The position numbers and the translations under genes were made by a program. Of a stretch of 64,000 nucleotides of DNA, positions 34,412 through 43,855 are shown in pieces (the first letter of the stretch is position 1; every line of letters starts with the position of its first letter). Where the stretch lies: positions 1 to 64,000 of the forward strand of contig JBDZVX010000002.1 in NCBI GenBank assembly GCA_040255925.1, read 5' to 3'. Below the pieces are notes generated by a model. That model saw only the letters and a list, made by a program, of their open reading frames with translations. It had not been told where the DNA came from and ran no database searches. Origin of the DNA: Nitrolancea sp040255925. Its GTDB lineage: Bacteria; Chloroflexota; Chloroflexia; Thermomicrobiales; Thermomicrobiaceae.

Positions 34412-36141
34412 CGCGAGGCAAGAAACGGTACGAAATCCCGCGAAGGCGGGTCACGATCCTCCTCATTGGCTTCCTCATCTTCTCGCTTGCCATCACCTAC
34501 CGGGTCGTCTCGTTCCAGGTCGTCCGGAGCGAGGAGCTGTCGGAACGGGCCATCGCCTTCCGGTACCGGGAGGATGCCGTACCAGCGCGGCGCGGTGAAA
34601 TCCTCGATAACCGCGGCCGACCGCTGGCGACGAATGTCCCAGCTGACCGCGTTTCGGCAATCCTGAAAGACATCGAGGATCCAAACCAGGCGGCCACGCT
34701 GCTGGCCCCGCTCATCGGGCGGAGCGCGGCGGATATCGAGGCGGCGATCACCCAACCGGACAAGGAGTTCGTCGTGCTCCAGCATAAGCTCTCGCCCGAG
34801 GCGTCCCAAAAGGTGACCGAGCTGGACCTGAAGGGGATCGTCCTCGATCCGGAGCCCCGCCGCATCTACCCGATGGGTGACTTTGCCTCGCAGGTACTCG
34901 GCTTTGTCAACGATGATTATGTCGGCTCGTACGGGATCGAAGGCTATTATGACAAGGTCGTCGGCGGTACGCCGGGCAAGCTGGTCGGCGAGCGAGACGG
35001 CCTCGGCAACGTGATCGCGATTGCCAAGAGCTCCTGGGAGCCGCCGAAGGATGGCGCCGATCTCGAGTTGACGATCAACAGCGCCGCCCAGCGGATCGTG
35101 GAACAGGCGTTGGACAAGGCGATTCGCGAGCAAGATGCATCCGGCGGCACCGCCATCGTCGAGGACGTCAAAACCGGAGAGATCATCGCCATGGCGAGCC
35201 AGCCGTCGTTCGACCCCAACGCCTTTGCAAAAGTCGATGACATCGAGCGGTTCAACAATCCCGCGGTCTCTCTGATGTATGAGCCGGGCTCTACCTTCAA
35301 GACGTTTACGATGGCGCTCGGACTGGACACCGGGGTGGTGACGCCGAATACCGTGCATGACGGCGGCGCGTACAAGGAGCTAGCCGACGGAAAAAAGGTC
35401 TACAATGCCGAGCAGGTAGACTTCGGTCCGGAGACGATGACCGAGGTGCTGGAACACTCCAGTAACCTCGGCGCAATGCACGTCGCCGAACTGGTTGGCC
35501 AGGACCGCTTTTATCAAGGGCTTGAGGATTTCGGTATCGGAACGCCGACCGGGATCGAACTCGCCGCCGAAGCCGGTGGTATCCTGCCACTTCCAGGAGA
35601 CGCGAACTGGGCGCTGGCCAACTTTTATACTAGTGCGTTCGGGCAGGGATTGGCCGTCACACCGATCCAGCTTGTTAACGCCGAGGCGGCGATTGCCAAC
35701 GGTGGAAAGCTGATGAAGGCACATATCGTCAAGGAGATTCGCGACGGCCAGAATGTCGAGGAGACCTCGCCGGAGGTTGTCCGGCAGGTGATTTCGCCGG
35801 AAACCGCGAGGACGCTAACTGATATGCTGGTCCAGGTTATGGATACCACGTATTCAGACAAGTTCTCGGTCCCTGGCTATAAGATCGCGGCCAAGACGGG
35901 GACCGCGCAGATTCCCTCGTCTGACGGCGGTTATGAGGAGGACGCGACGATCGGTTCGGTCCTGGGCTATGGCCCGGCACAAGAACCACGATTCGCGGTA
36001 CTGGTTAAGATCGACCGTCCGAAAAAATCAGAGTGGGGAGAGGAATCGGCAGGCCCGGCCTTCGCCAAGATTTTCCAGGAAATGCTCCTCCTCTACGGCA
36101 TTCCACCCACCGAGCCGGTGGATACACCCAGCAATCCGTAG
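34408..36141 (+). CDS. ftsI: Penicillin-binding protein 3 / FtsI division transpeptidase
   Basis: A 577-residue class B PBP. A short cytoplasmic tail and a single span (VTILLIGFLIFSLAITYRVVSF) precede the RRGEILDNRGRPLATN segment and the transpeptidase domain. The catalytic Ser is in EPGSTFKTF (about residue 293), the SxN motif is HSSN and KTG is in AAKTGTAQI (about 495). It makes septal cross-links with FtsW. The C-terminus ends with a short Pro-rich tail and lacks PASTA domains. The next gene is murF, not murE. Confidence 0.94.
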   Translation: MTRGKKRYEIPRRRVTILLIGFLIFSLAITYRVVSFQVVRSEELSERAIAFRYREDAVPARRGEILDNRGRPLATNVPADRVSAILKDIEDPNQAATLLAPLIGRSAADIEAAITQPDKEFVVLQHKLSPEASQKVTELDLKGIVLDPEPRRIYPMGDFASQVLGFVNDDYVGSYGIEGYYDKVVGGTPGKLVGERDGLGNVIAIAKSSWEPPKDGADLELTINSAAQRIVEQALDKAIREQDASGGTAIVEDVKTGEIIAMASQPSFDPNAFAKVDDIERFNNPAVSLMYEPGSTFKTFTMALGLDTGVVTPNTVHDGGAYKELADGKKVYNAEQVDFGPETMTEVLEHSSNLGAMHVAELVGQDRFYQGLEDFGIGTPTGIELAAEAGGILPLPGDANWALANFYTSAFGQGLAVTPIQLVNAEAAIANGGKLMKAHIVKEIRDGQNVEETSPEVVRQVISPETARTLTDMLVQVMDTTYSDKFSVPGYKIAAKTGTAQIPSSDGGYEEDATIGSVLGYGPAQEPRFAVLVKIDRPKKSEWGEESAGPAFAKIFQEMLLLYGIPPTEPVDTPSNP

Positions 36142-36208
36142 CACGGTTCTGGAAAGATCTACCGGGCGGGTAGCGAGTCAGCGAGCGAAAAGATACGGCA
36201 GGGCAACG

Positions 36209-37600
36209 ATGATTACACTAAGGGATGTGCTGGAGGGTACCGGGGGCTCGCTCCTGAGCGATGCCGATCTTGATCTCCTGTTGCGTCACGTTCGGCACGA
36301 TTCCCGGCAGGTTGAGCGGGGGGACCTCTTCATCGCAGTGGTCGGCGAGCGACGGGATGGCCATGCCTTCCTTGACCAGGCGATCGAACGAGGAGCGGGC
36401 GCGGCAATCGTTGACCGGGCGCACGCGGCCGCATTGGCTGGCTTACCATTCCCGCTGGTAGCGGTCGAGAACACCGTGACGGCACTCCAGCGCCTGGCAG
36501 CCTACTGGCGCGCGACGTTCGACATCCAGGTTATCGGCATTACCGGCAGTGTCGGAAAGACGAGCACGAAAGAGGTGATCGCGGGCGTGCTGTCGCAGCG
36601 GTTCAACACCGTCCGGAGTCCGGGAAGCTTCAACAACGAGATCGGCTTACCCCTGAGCCTCCTCGAAATAAACCCGGATACCGATGCCGTGGTATTGGAG
36701 ATCGGTGGCGCCTACGCGCCAGGGGAGATCAAGGCGCTCGCCGGAATCGGCCGCCCGACGATCGGCGTCGTGACCAATGTCGGCCACGCACACCAGGAGC
36801 GAATGGGTTCCATCGAGGCGATCGCCGCGACCAAGACGGAACTCCCCGCCTCACTCCCCGAGAACGGTGTCGCCATTCTGAACGGCGATGACGGGCGGGT
36901 GCGGGCAATGGCAGACCACTGCCGCTGCCGGGTCGTCTACTACGGCCTGGCATCCGATTGCCAAGTCCGCGCGACCGACGTCGAGAGTCATGGCTTGGAA
37001 GGGATCTCTTTCATCCTCAGGTTCGACGGCGAACAGCACCGCATCCGTGTCCCACTCCTGGGCCGGCACAGCGCGCACACCGTGCTGGCCGCACTGGCCG
37101 TAGGGGCGGAACTGGGTATGAGTATCGACGAGATGCTCCCCGGATTTAAGAATTCGGCCATCCAGCTTCGGCTCCTCACGGTTCCTGGAATCGGGGGATC
37201 GATCATCATCGATGACACCTACAATGCCAGCCCGGCCTCATGCCTCGCCGCGCTCAACCTCCTCAACGACCTGGACGCCAGCCGGCCGATCGCGGTCTTT
37301 GGCGACATTTTGGAGCTTGGTTCGTTTGAAGACGAGGGACACCGGATCATCGGACGGCGCGCCGCCGCGGTGGTGCAACTCCTGTTCACGATCGGCCCGC
37401 GAGCGACAATCATCGCCGAGCAGGCGGTCGCCAGCGGTCTCCCGCCATCGAACGTGTTTGTCGCAGCTGACAAGCCGGAATTGATCGAAAAACTCCGCGC
37501 GAGCCTCCGTCCAGGAGATATCGTTCTGGTCAAGGGCTCACGCGGCATGCGGATGGAAGACATTGTCGAACACCTTCGAGACCAGGCCCTGCCGGCATGA
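36209..37600 (+). CDS. murF: UDP-N-acetylmuramoyl-tripeptide--D-alanyl-D-alanine ligase
   Basis: A 463-residue Mur ligase. The N-terminal substrate domain includes HDSRQVERGDLFIAVVG, the ATP loop is GITGSVGKTSTKEVIAG (about 110-126), then NNEIGLPLSLL, and the C-terminal domain has DDTYNASPAS typical of MurF. It adds D-Ala-D-Ala to the UDP-MurNAc-tripeptide. The usual partner MurE, which makes the tripeptide, is missing here. ATG 36209 is used although the frame is open to 35933. Its end overlaps mraY by 4 nt. Confidence 0.94.
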   Translation: MITLRDVLEGTGGSLLSDADLDLLLRHVRHDSRQVERGDLFIAVVGERRDGHAFLDQAIERGAGAAIVDRAHAAALAGLPFPLVAVENTVTALQRLAAYWRATFDIQVIGITGSVGKTSTKEVIAGVLSQRFNTVRSPGSFNNEIGLPLSLLEINPDTDAVVLEIGGAYAPGEIKALAGIGRPTIGVVTNVGHAHQERMGSIEAIAATKTELPASLPENGVAILNGDDGRVRAMADHCRCRVVYYGLASDCQVRATDVESHGLEGISFILRFDGEQHRIRVPLLGRHSAHTVLAALAVGAELGMSIDEMLPGFKNSAIQLRLLTVPGIGGSIIIDDTYNASPASCLAALNLLNDLDASRPIAVFGDILELGSFEDEGHRIIGRRAAAVVQLLFTIGPRATIIAEQAVASGLPPSNVFVAADKPELIEKLRASLRPGDIVLVKGSRGMRMEDIVEHLRDQALPA

Positions 37601-38637
37601 TCCCATTCCTTGAGTTCGTGTTGCCGGTTGGGGATGGACTCCGGACGCATAGCATCCTCCCCAGGGACCCCGGTTTGAACCTGGCCACGTCACTCGCGCT
37701 CTCCGCGATCGCCTTCGGGCTGACCGTAGCGATTGGCCGTCCCTATATTCAATTCCTCCGGGATCGGAAGATCGGCAAACAGATCCGGATCGAGGGTCCC
37801 GAGGGGCATCTCCAAAAGACCGGGACCCCGACCATGGGCGGGATCATGTTCACCGCGTCGGTCGTCCTACTGACGGTGATGTTCAATCTGGTCGGACGGC
37901 TGTCGATGCTGCTCCCGCTCGGAATCCTCATTGGCACGGCAACGCTCGGGGCGATCGACGACAAGATGAATCTGGTTGGCGGCACCAAGCGGGGCATGAC
38001 CGCGCGCTTCAAGATGGCCTGGCTCCTGGTTTTCGCGTTGATCAGTGCGCTGGTCCTGTACTTTCCACTTGGACTGCACAGCATCTACGTCCCCTTACTC
38101 GGGAAGTTCGATATCGGCTGGATCTATATCCCGATCGTGGTATTTGCCATCGCCGGCTCGGCAAACGCGGTGAATTTGACCGACGGCCTTGATTCACTGG
38201 CGGCGGGCACGGCGGCAGTCGCCTTCGTCGCCTACGGTATCATCGCCTTCTTACAGGGCCAGGTACAGGTCGTCACCTTTTGCTTCACCATGGCCGGAGC
38301 GGTGCTGGGCTTCCTCTGGTACAACGCCTACCCGGCACAGGTGTTCATGGGGGATACCGGCTCGCTGGCAATCGGCGCCGCATTGGCAACCGCCGCATTC
38401 ATGACCGGCCAATGGCTGCTACTGCCGGTCGTCGGACTGGTCTTCATGGCCGAGACGTTTTCCGTTATGATCCAGGTGATCTACTTTAAGCTTACCGGCG
38501 GCAAGCGCTTCTTCCGCATGACACCACTGCACCATCACTTTGAACTGATGGGCTGGTCGGAGACTCAGATCATGATGCGCTTTTGGCTGGTTGGGATGAT
38601 GGCCGGGCTCCTGGGTGTGGCGCTGGCATTGATCTAG
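37597..38637 (+). CDS. mraY: Phospho-N-acetylmuramoyl-pentapeptide transferase
   Basis: A 346-residue membrane enzyme with about ten spans. Signature segments are KTGTPTMGGIMF, the DDKMNLVGGTKRGMTARFK loop, NAVNLTDGLDSLAAG, YNAYPAQVFMGDTGSLAIGAAL and TPLHHHFELMGW, all conserved active-site loops of MraY. It transfers phospho-MurNAc-pentapeptide to undecaprenyl phosphate to give lipid I. It is coupled to murF. Lipid I is normally converted to lipid II by MurG, which is not in the window. Confidence 0.96.
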   Translation: MIPFLEFVLPVGDGLRTHSILPRDPGLNLATSLALSAIAFGLTVAIGRPYIQFLRDRKIGKQIRIEGPEGHLQKTGTPTMGGIMFTASVVLLTVMFNLVGRLSMLLPLGILIGTATLGAIDDKMNLVGGTKRGMTARFKMAWLLVFALISALVLYFPLGLHSIYVPLLGKFDIGWIYIPIVVFAIAGSANAVNLTDGLDSLAAGTAAVAFVAYGIIAFLQGQVQVVTFCFTMAGAVLGFLWYNAYPAQVFMGDTGSLAIGAALATAAFMTGQWLLLPVVGLVFMAETFSVMIQVIYFKLTGGKRFFRMTPLHHHFELMGWSETQIMMRFWLVGMMAGLLGVALALI

Positions 38638-38651
38638 TCTTGGAGACGGGG

Positions 38652-40082
38652 ATGACGGGGACGCCGGGCGGAGATTGGCTCCGTGGGAAGCGGGCGCTCG
38701 TAATGGGCCTCGGGACACGCCAGGGGGGCCTGGGCGTAACGCGCTATCTCGCGGAACAGGGCGCCGACGTCACCGTTACCGACCTCCGACCGGCGGCCGA
38801 TCTTGATCCGATTATCGGCGAATTGTCCGGTCTCCCGATCCGCTTTGTCCTCGGTGAACACCGCCGGGAGGATTTCGAGACAGCCGAGATCATCGTCCGA
38901 AACCCGGCGGTCCCGGTTCGTTCACCCTGGCTCGCGATCGCACGAGCGGCCGGAGCCCGGATCGAAATGGAAATGTCCCTCTTCTTCCGGGCGTGTCCGG
39001 CACCGGTTATCGGCATCACCGGCACCAAGGGGAAGACGACCACCGCGACGTTCTGCGCCAACATTCTGCGTCTGGCCTACCCAGATACGGTCCTGGCCGG
39101 GAACATGGGCGCATCGGCACTCATGGCGCTCCCCCGGATCACACCGGAAACGCCGGTCGTCATCGAGCTCTCAAGCTGGCAGCTCGAAGGACTCGCCGAA
39201 CACGGCATGAGCCCGCACATCGCGGTCCTGACCAATATCTCCGAAGATCACCTGAACGCCTACCCCTCGATGGCGGAATATATCGAGGCGAAGCGCCACA
39301 TCGCCCGTTTTCAAGCACCCGGCGATTGGTTCATCGTCAACCGAGACGATCCGCCAGCCTGGGAGAGCCGCCACACTGGCGCCGGACGAATCATCCAGTT
39401 TGGATTTGAACGTGACGCGGGCGCGGAACGGGGCGCCTGGCTCGACGGCGACCGGCTTATCTGGCATTGGGCGGGCACGGACCGGGAGATCTGCCGGCTG
39501 CGAGATCTCCCCTTCCCGGGACCGGCCACAGCTATGAACGCCCTCGCCGCCAGTGCCGCCGCGCTCTTGATGGGGGCCACTGAAGCTCAAGCCCGCGCAG
39601 CGCTCGCCACCCAGCAACCGATCCCCTATCGGCAGGAGCCGGTGGCAACCATCGACGGTGTTCTTTATGTCAATGACACGGCGGCGACCGCGCCGGCGGC
39701 CGCGATCGCGGCGCTCGATGCCTACCGGGAAAGACCGGTAGTACTGATCGCGGGGGGAGCCAGCAAGCGGAGCGATTTAGCCGCGCTGGCGAATCGAGCG
39801 GCCAGCCAAGCCGTAGCGGTGGTCCTGCTCGATGGCAGCGCCACGCCCGAATTCCGGCAGCTGTTGCTCGAAGCCGGTGTCCGGAACCTCTCCGGCCCAC
39901 ATGGCGCTATGGAGCCGGCCATCAGAGCGGCCGCGACCTTCGCCAAGCCGGGGTCGGTGGTCCTGCTGGCACCCGGTTGCGCCAGCTTCGGAATCTTCCG
40001 CGACGAGTTCCACCGTGGGGATGACTTTCGTTCCGCGGTTGACCGGCTGGCGATGGCGGCATCGGCGGAGAAGCGGCCATGA
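38652..40082 (+). CDS. murD: UDP-N-acetylmuramoylalanine--D-glutamate ligase
   Basis: A 476-residue Mur ligase. The N-terminal Rossmann-like part (ALVMGLGTRQGGLGVTRYLAEQGADVTVTD) binds UDP-MurNAc-Ala; the ATP loop is GITGTKGKTTTATF (about 119-132), and VNDTAATAPAAAIAALD is the MurD C-terminal signature. GTRQGGLG in the first loop is an unusual variant of G-L-G-x-S-G-x-S. ATG 38652 follows GGAGACGGGG; the frame is open to 38583. The end overlaps ftsW by 4 nt. Confidence 0.93.
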   Translation: MTGTPGGDWLRGKRALVMGLGTRQGGLGVTRYLAEQGADVTVTDLRPAADLDPIIGELSGLPIRFVLGEHRREDFETAEIIVRNPAVPVRSPWLAIARAAGARIEMEMSLFFRACPAPVIGITGTKGKTTTATFCANILRLAYPDTVLAGNMGASALMALPRITPETPVVIELSSWQLEGLAEHGMSPHIAVLTNISEDHLNAYPSMAEYIEAKRHIARFQAPGDWFIVNRDDPPAWESRHTGAGRIIQFGFERDAGAERGAWLDGDRLIWHWAGTDREICRLRDLPFPGPATAMNALAASAAALLMGATEAQARAALATQQPIPYRQEPVATIDGVLYVNDTAATAPAAAIAALDAYRERPVVLIAGGASKRSDLAALANRAASQAVAVVLLDGSATPEFRQLLLEAGVRNLSGPHGAMEPAIRAAATFAKPGSVVLLAPGCASFGIFRDEFHRGDDFRSAVDRLAMAASAEKRP

Positions 40083-41512
40083 ACACGATGGCGCAAGGAT
40101 TCCTCCGGCTCGCCACGCGTGTGCTGCCTGGGTCACGAACCGGTCACGCGCCCGATTACTGGCTCCTGACGACGGTGCTGATGCTGGTGATGTTCGGCAC
40201 CGTGATGGTATTCAGCGCCAGCTTCGCCATCGGCATCGAGACTGAAGGCGGCAACAGCTACTATTACCTCACCCGGCAACTAATCTGGGTGACCGTTGGG
40301 CTGACCGCGCTGCTGGTCGCCATGAACATCGACTACCATGTGTGGCGTCGTCTCGCCCTGCCCGGCATGGTCCTGGTACTCATCCTCCTGGCGGTCGTCG
40401 TCCTGATCCCCGCGGCCGGTGTGGAGGCATGGGGCGCCACCCGCTGGATCCCACTCGGCCCATTGTCGTTTCAACCGAGTGAGATTGCCAAACCGGTCCT
40501 GGTCATCTACCTGGCCGAGTGGCTGAGCCAGAAGGGGGCCAAGGTCCGGCATTTCAGCTACGGCCTGGTGCCCTTCGCGATCTTCCTTGGGCTGCTGATC
40601 GGCCTGGTGATGCTCCAGCCGGATCTGGGCACCTCAGCAGTCCTCGCCTCAATCGGTATTGGTATGTTCCTGGTGGCCGGGGCCGACCTGGTGCAGTTCA
40701 GCGGGTTGATCGCCACCGGCGGCGTGGCGTTTCTGGTCATGGCGTTGGGCGCGTCCTACCGCCGGGCGCGCATCCTGATTTTCCTGAATCCAGACGCCGA
40801 CCCACTGAATCTTGGCTGGCAACTCACGCAGGCCCGGCTCGCGTTAGCCAGCGGAGGGATCTTCGGCCTCGGTCTAGGAGCCAGCCGCCAAAAGTTCGCC
40901 TGGCTTCCAGCCGCGCAGAACGATGCGATCTTCGCGGTCATCGGGGAAGAACTGGGGCTTATCGGCTGCTCGTTCGTGCTCCTGCTCTTTCTGGTGCTGG
41001 CCTGGCGGGGCTATCGCGTCGCGACGAAAGCGCCAGATGCCTTCGGGAGCCTCGTCGCCGTCGGCATCGTCACCTGGCTGATCTTTCAAGCAGCGATCAA
41101 TATCGGCGGCATCACACTGACCATCCCCTTCACCGGGGTTCCTCTGCCGTTCATCAGCTACGGAGGAACGTCTCTCGCCGTCTCGCTCGCCTCGATCGGG
41201 CTCCTGCTCAATGTGTCGCGCCAGACGCTCAATAAACCGGTGTTCGCGGTCGAGGCGAGTCCGGCCGCCCCCCAGCGGCCGGGATCAATCATGCGGCGAT
41301 TTTCACGAGGCCGGCGTGCCCCATCGCGTGCGCCATTGCACGCGGAGCCGGCTCCTCGCCCGTCACGCCGTGCCGCCGGACGCCGGGAACGGAGGGAAGA
41401 CCGGGCACCGGTATCCTCCCCAATCGGTAGGGGATCGACTTCGCGTCAAGTCGGCTCATTCGGGCGTGCGCAGAACCGGAGACCGACCCGTTCGACGCGT
41501 CACTGGAAGTAG
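40079..41512 (+). CDS. ftsW: Septal peptidoglycan polymerase FtsW
   Basis: A 477-residue SEDS protein with about ten spans. Markers are FGTVMVFSAS, RWIPLGPLSFQPSEIAKP, QPDLGTSAVL, and IPFTGVPLPFISYGGTS. It polymerises lipid II into glycan with FtsI. After the last span (about residue 385) it has an 85-residue cytoplasmic tail unusually rich in Arg, Ser and Pro (for example SRAPLHAEPAPRPSRRAAGR). It is followed directly by murC, where many genomes have murG. Confidence 0.95.
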   Translation: MNTMAQGFLRLATRVLPGSRTGHAPDYWLLTTVLMLVMFGTVMVFSASFAIGIETEGGNSYYYLTRQLIWVTVGLTALLVAMNIDYHVWRRLALPGMVLVLILLAVVVLIPAAGVEAWGATRWIPLGPLSFQPSEIAKPVLVIYLAEWLSQKGAKVRHFSYGLVPFAIFLGLLIGLVMLQPDLGTSAVLASIGIGMFLVAGADLVQFSGLIATGGVAFLVMALGASYRRARILIFLNPDADPLNLGWQLTQARLALASGGIFGLGLGASRQKFAWLPAAQNDAIFAVIGEELGLIGCSFVLLLFLVLAWRGYRVATKAPDAFGSLVAVGIVTWLIFQAAINIGGITLTIPFTGVPLPFISYGGTSLAVSLASIGLLLNVSRQTLNKPVFAVEASPAAPQRPGSIMRRFSRGRRAPSRAPLHAEPAPRPSRRAAGRRERREDRAPVSSPIGRGSTSRQVGSFGRAQNRRPTRSTRHWK

Positions 41513-41518
41513 GACATC

Positions 41519-42919
41519 ATGGAACAAGATTATCTTCTTAGCCGGATTCACCTTCCGCCGCTGCCAGCAACCATCCACTTCGTGGGGATCGGCGGTATCG
41601 GCATGAGCGGCCTCGCGCGGATCGTGGCCGCGCGAGGCTACCAGGTGACCGGCTCGGATGCCAGCGACTCGCCATCGCTCGCCGCCCTCCGCGACGATGG
41701 GTTCGCGGTGATCATTGGCCACAGCGCCGCCGGACTCGGTGATCCCGCGCTGGTCGTGACCACCGCCGCCGCACCGGAGACCAACCCGGAACTTGCCACG
41801 GCACGGGAGCGCGCGATCCCGATCGTGAAACGCGCCACGTTGCTCGGACTCCTCTGCAACGACCAGGTCTGCGTCGCCGTTGCCGGCACGCACGGGAAAT
41901 CGACAACCAGCGGGATGTTCGCCTTTGCGCTCGACCAGGCCGGAATCAACCCTTCATTTGCAGTAGGTGCCCGGGTTAATCAGCTCGGGGCAAATGCCGG
42001 CGCCGGACGGAGCGAGGTATTTGTTGCCGAGGCGGATGAATACGACTACAGCTTCCTCTGGCTCCGCCCGGCTGTCGGGATCATCACCAACATTGAGTTC
42101 GATCATCCCGACATCTTCACTTCGCTCAGCGCGGTTGAAGATGCCTTCTTGCAGTTCGCGGAACGGATTCGTACCGGGGGAACACTGGTGGTTTCCGCCG
42201 ATGATCCCGGCTGCCGCCGGCTGATCGCGCGCCTTCAGTCACCGATCATCAAGACCACGTTCGGCATTCACCCGGACGCGGACTGGCGGATCGTAGAATC
42301 GGACGGCGGCTTCGGGATCCGCACGCCCGGCGGCCCGGTCATCCCGCTCCACCTCCAGGTTCCGGGCCGGCACAACCTGCTCAACGCAGCGGCGGCGATT
42401 GCGGCCGGCGCGGCACTCGGGATCTCGCCGCCACAACTGCGGCCGGGGCTTGAAGCCTTTACCGGCGTCGGCCGGCGCTTCGACGTGCGTGGAGAAGTCA
42501 ACGGCGTGACCATCATTGATGACTACGCCCATCATCCGACAGAGATCCGGTCAACGATCGCGGCCGCGCGAGAACGCTATCCCGGAGCGCGGCTCTGGGC
42601 GCTCTTCCAGCCGCATACCTATAGCCGGACCAAACGGCTTCTCGACGACTTCGCCGCCGCGCTGGGCGGTGCCGACCGCGTGGTCCTCACGACGATTTAT
42701 CCGGCTCGTGAGATCGACGATCTCGGCATCTCATCTTCGGACATCGCCAGCCGGATTACCGGCGTACCGGTCGAGATCGTGGACGGACTCGAGCCGGCGG
42801 CCCGCTTCGTCAGCGCGACCGCGTCGGCAGGCGACGTGGTGCTCGTGCTCGGCGCCGGGGATATCTGGAAGGTCAGTGAAGCGATGCTCGCGCCACGGGG
42901 GCAAGAAGAGGACGCATGA
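41519..42919 (+). CDS. murC: UDP-N-acetylmuramate--L-alanine ligase
   Basis: A 466-residue Mur ligase. The N-terminal motif HFVGIGGIGMSGLA binds UDP-MurNAc, the ATP loop is AVAGTHGKSTTSGMF (about 121-135), FVAEADEYDYSF and TNIEFDHPDIF are the Mg/substrate site, and DDYAHHPTEI marks the C-terminal domain. It adds L-Ala to UDP-MurNAc. It follows ftsW by 6 nt and overlaps murB by 4 nt. Confidence 0.96.
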   Translation: MEQDYLLSRIHLPPLPATIHFVGIGGIGMSGLARIVAARGYQVTGSDASDSPSLAALRDDGFAVIIGHSAAGLGDPALVVTTAAAPETNPELATARERAIPIVKRATLLGLLCNDQVCVAVAGTHGKSTTSGMFAFALDQAGINPSFAVGARVNQLGANAGAGRSEVFVAEADEYDYSFLWLRPAVGIITNIEFDHPDIFTSLSAVEDAFLQFAERIRTGGTLVVSADDPGCRRLIARLQSPIIKTTFGIHPDADWRIVESDGGFGIRTPGGPVIPLHLQVPGRHNLLNAAAAIAAGAALGISPPQLRPGLEAFTGVGRRFDVRGEVNGVTIIDDYAHHPTEIRSTIAAARERYPGARLWALFQPHTYSRTKRLLDDFAAALGGADRVVLTTIYPAREIDDLGISSSDIASRITGVPVEIVDGLEPAARFVSATASAGDVVLVLGAGDIWKVSEAMLAPRGQEEDA

Positions 42920-43854
42920 CCGACCGGCTGACGCTGACGACAGGCGATGACAGCATTACGATCCGGCGCGACCAGCCGATGTCACGCTACACCACGTTTC
43001 GCATCGGTGGCCCCGCCGATTTCCTCGTCACGGCGGTGAACGCTGAACAAGTGCAGGCCGCGAACGAGTGGGCCGCGCGGGCAGGGGTACCGGTCACCGC
43101 CATTGGCGGCGGGAGTAACCTGCTGGTCGGAGACGGTGGCATCCGCGGCCTCGTCCTGCTTGTCCGCGCCTCGGCCAAGACGATTGAGGAGACCAGCCTG
43201 GTCGAAGATCTGGGTGATCAGATCCGCGTTCGGGTTCCGGCGCAGATGCACATCTCTCGGCTCGGTCATCGCGCGGCGCGGAGCGGCTGGGCCGGCCTGG
43301 AATGGGCGGCTGGCCTGCCGGGAATGCTCGGCGGCGCGGTGGTCAATAACGCCGGAGCCCACGGGTCCGAGATCACCGATCACCTCGAATCGATCGAGGT
43401 GCTCACCGGAGACGGGCGGATCGAAACGTGGACGCGAGACCGGCTCTCCCCGCGTTACCGGCACACGATCCTGAAGGCCGCGCCACGTCCCCGGCGCTGG
43501 ATCGTTCTTCAAGCGACATTTGTATTGCCGCGCGGAGACGCGGACGAACTAACCGCGAGAGCCGATGAGTACGCTAGATGGCGGCGGAGCGCGCAGCCGA
43601 CCGGCGCGTGTGCCGGCTCGGTCTTCACGAATCCGGAAGGGACCTATGCCGGGCTGCTGATCGATCAGGCCGGGCTTAAAGGCCGGCAGGTTGGTGGCGT
43701 AAGTGTCTCCGAGCTGCATGGAAACTTCCTGGTCAATACCGGTGGAGGTACCGCATCGGACGTACGGGCACTCATCGCGGTGATTCAGGAAACCGTGCAT
43801 CACCAAACCGGCATCCAACTCGTGCCGGAGATCGAGCAGGTAGGGGAGCAATAA
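42916..43854 (+). CDS. murB: UDP-N-acetylenolpyruvoylglucosamine reductase
   Basis: A 312-residue FAD enzyme of the short (type II) MurB kind. FAD contacts are TTFRIGGPADFLV, IGGGSNLLVGDGGIRGLVL and GLEWAAGLPGMLGGAVVNNAGAHGSEI; the active-site Ser region is AGSVFTNPEGTYAG, and a conserved Glu lies in the C-terminal LVPEIE. It reduces enolpyruvyl-UDP-GlcNAc to UDP-MurNAc with NADPH. Coupled by overlap to murC, and 1 nt from ddl. Confidence 0.95.
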   Translation: MTDRLTLTTGDDSITIRRDQPMSRYTTFRIGGPADFLVTAVNAEQVQAANEWAARAGVPVTAIGGGSNLLVGDGGIRGLVLLVRASAKTIEETSLVEDLGDQIRVRVPAQMHISRLGHRAARSGWAGLEWAAGLPGMLGGAVVNNAGAHGSEITDHLESIEVLTGDGRIETWTRDRLSPRYRHTILKAAPRPRRWIVLQATFVLPRGDADELTARADEYARWRRSAQPTGACAGSVFTNPEGTYAGLLIDQAGLKGRQVGGVSVSELHGNFLVNTGGGTASDVRALIAVIQETVHHQTGIQLVPEIEQVGEQ

Positions 43855-43855
43855 C

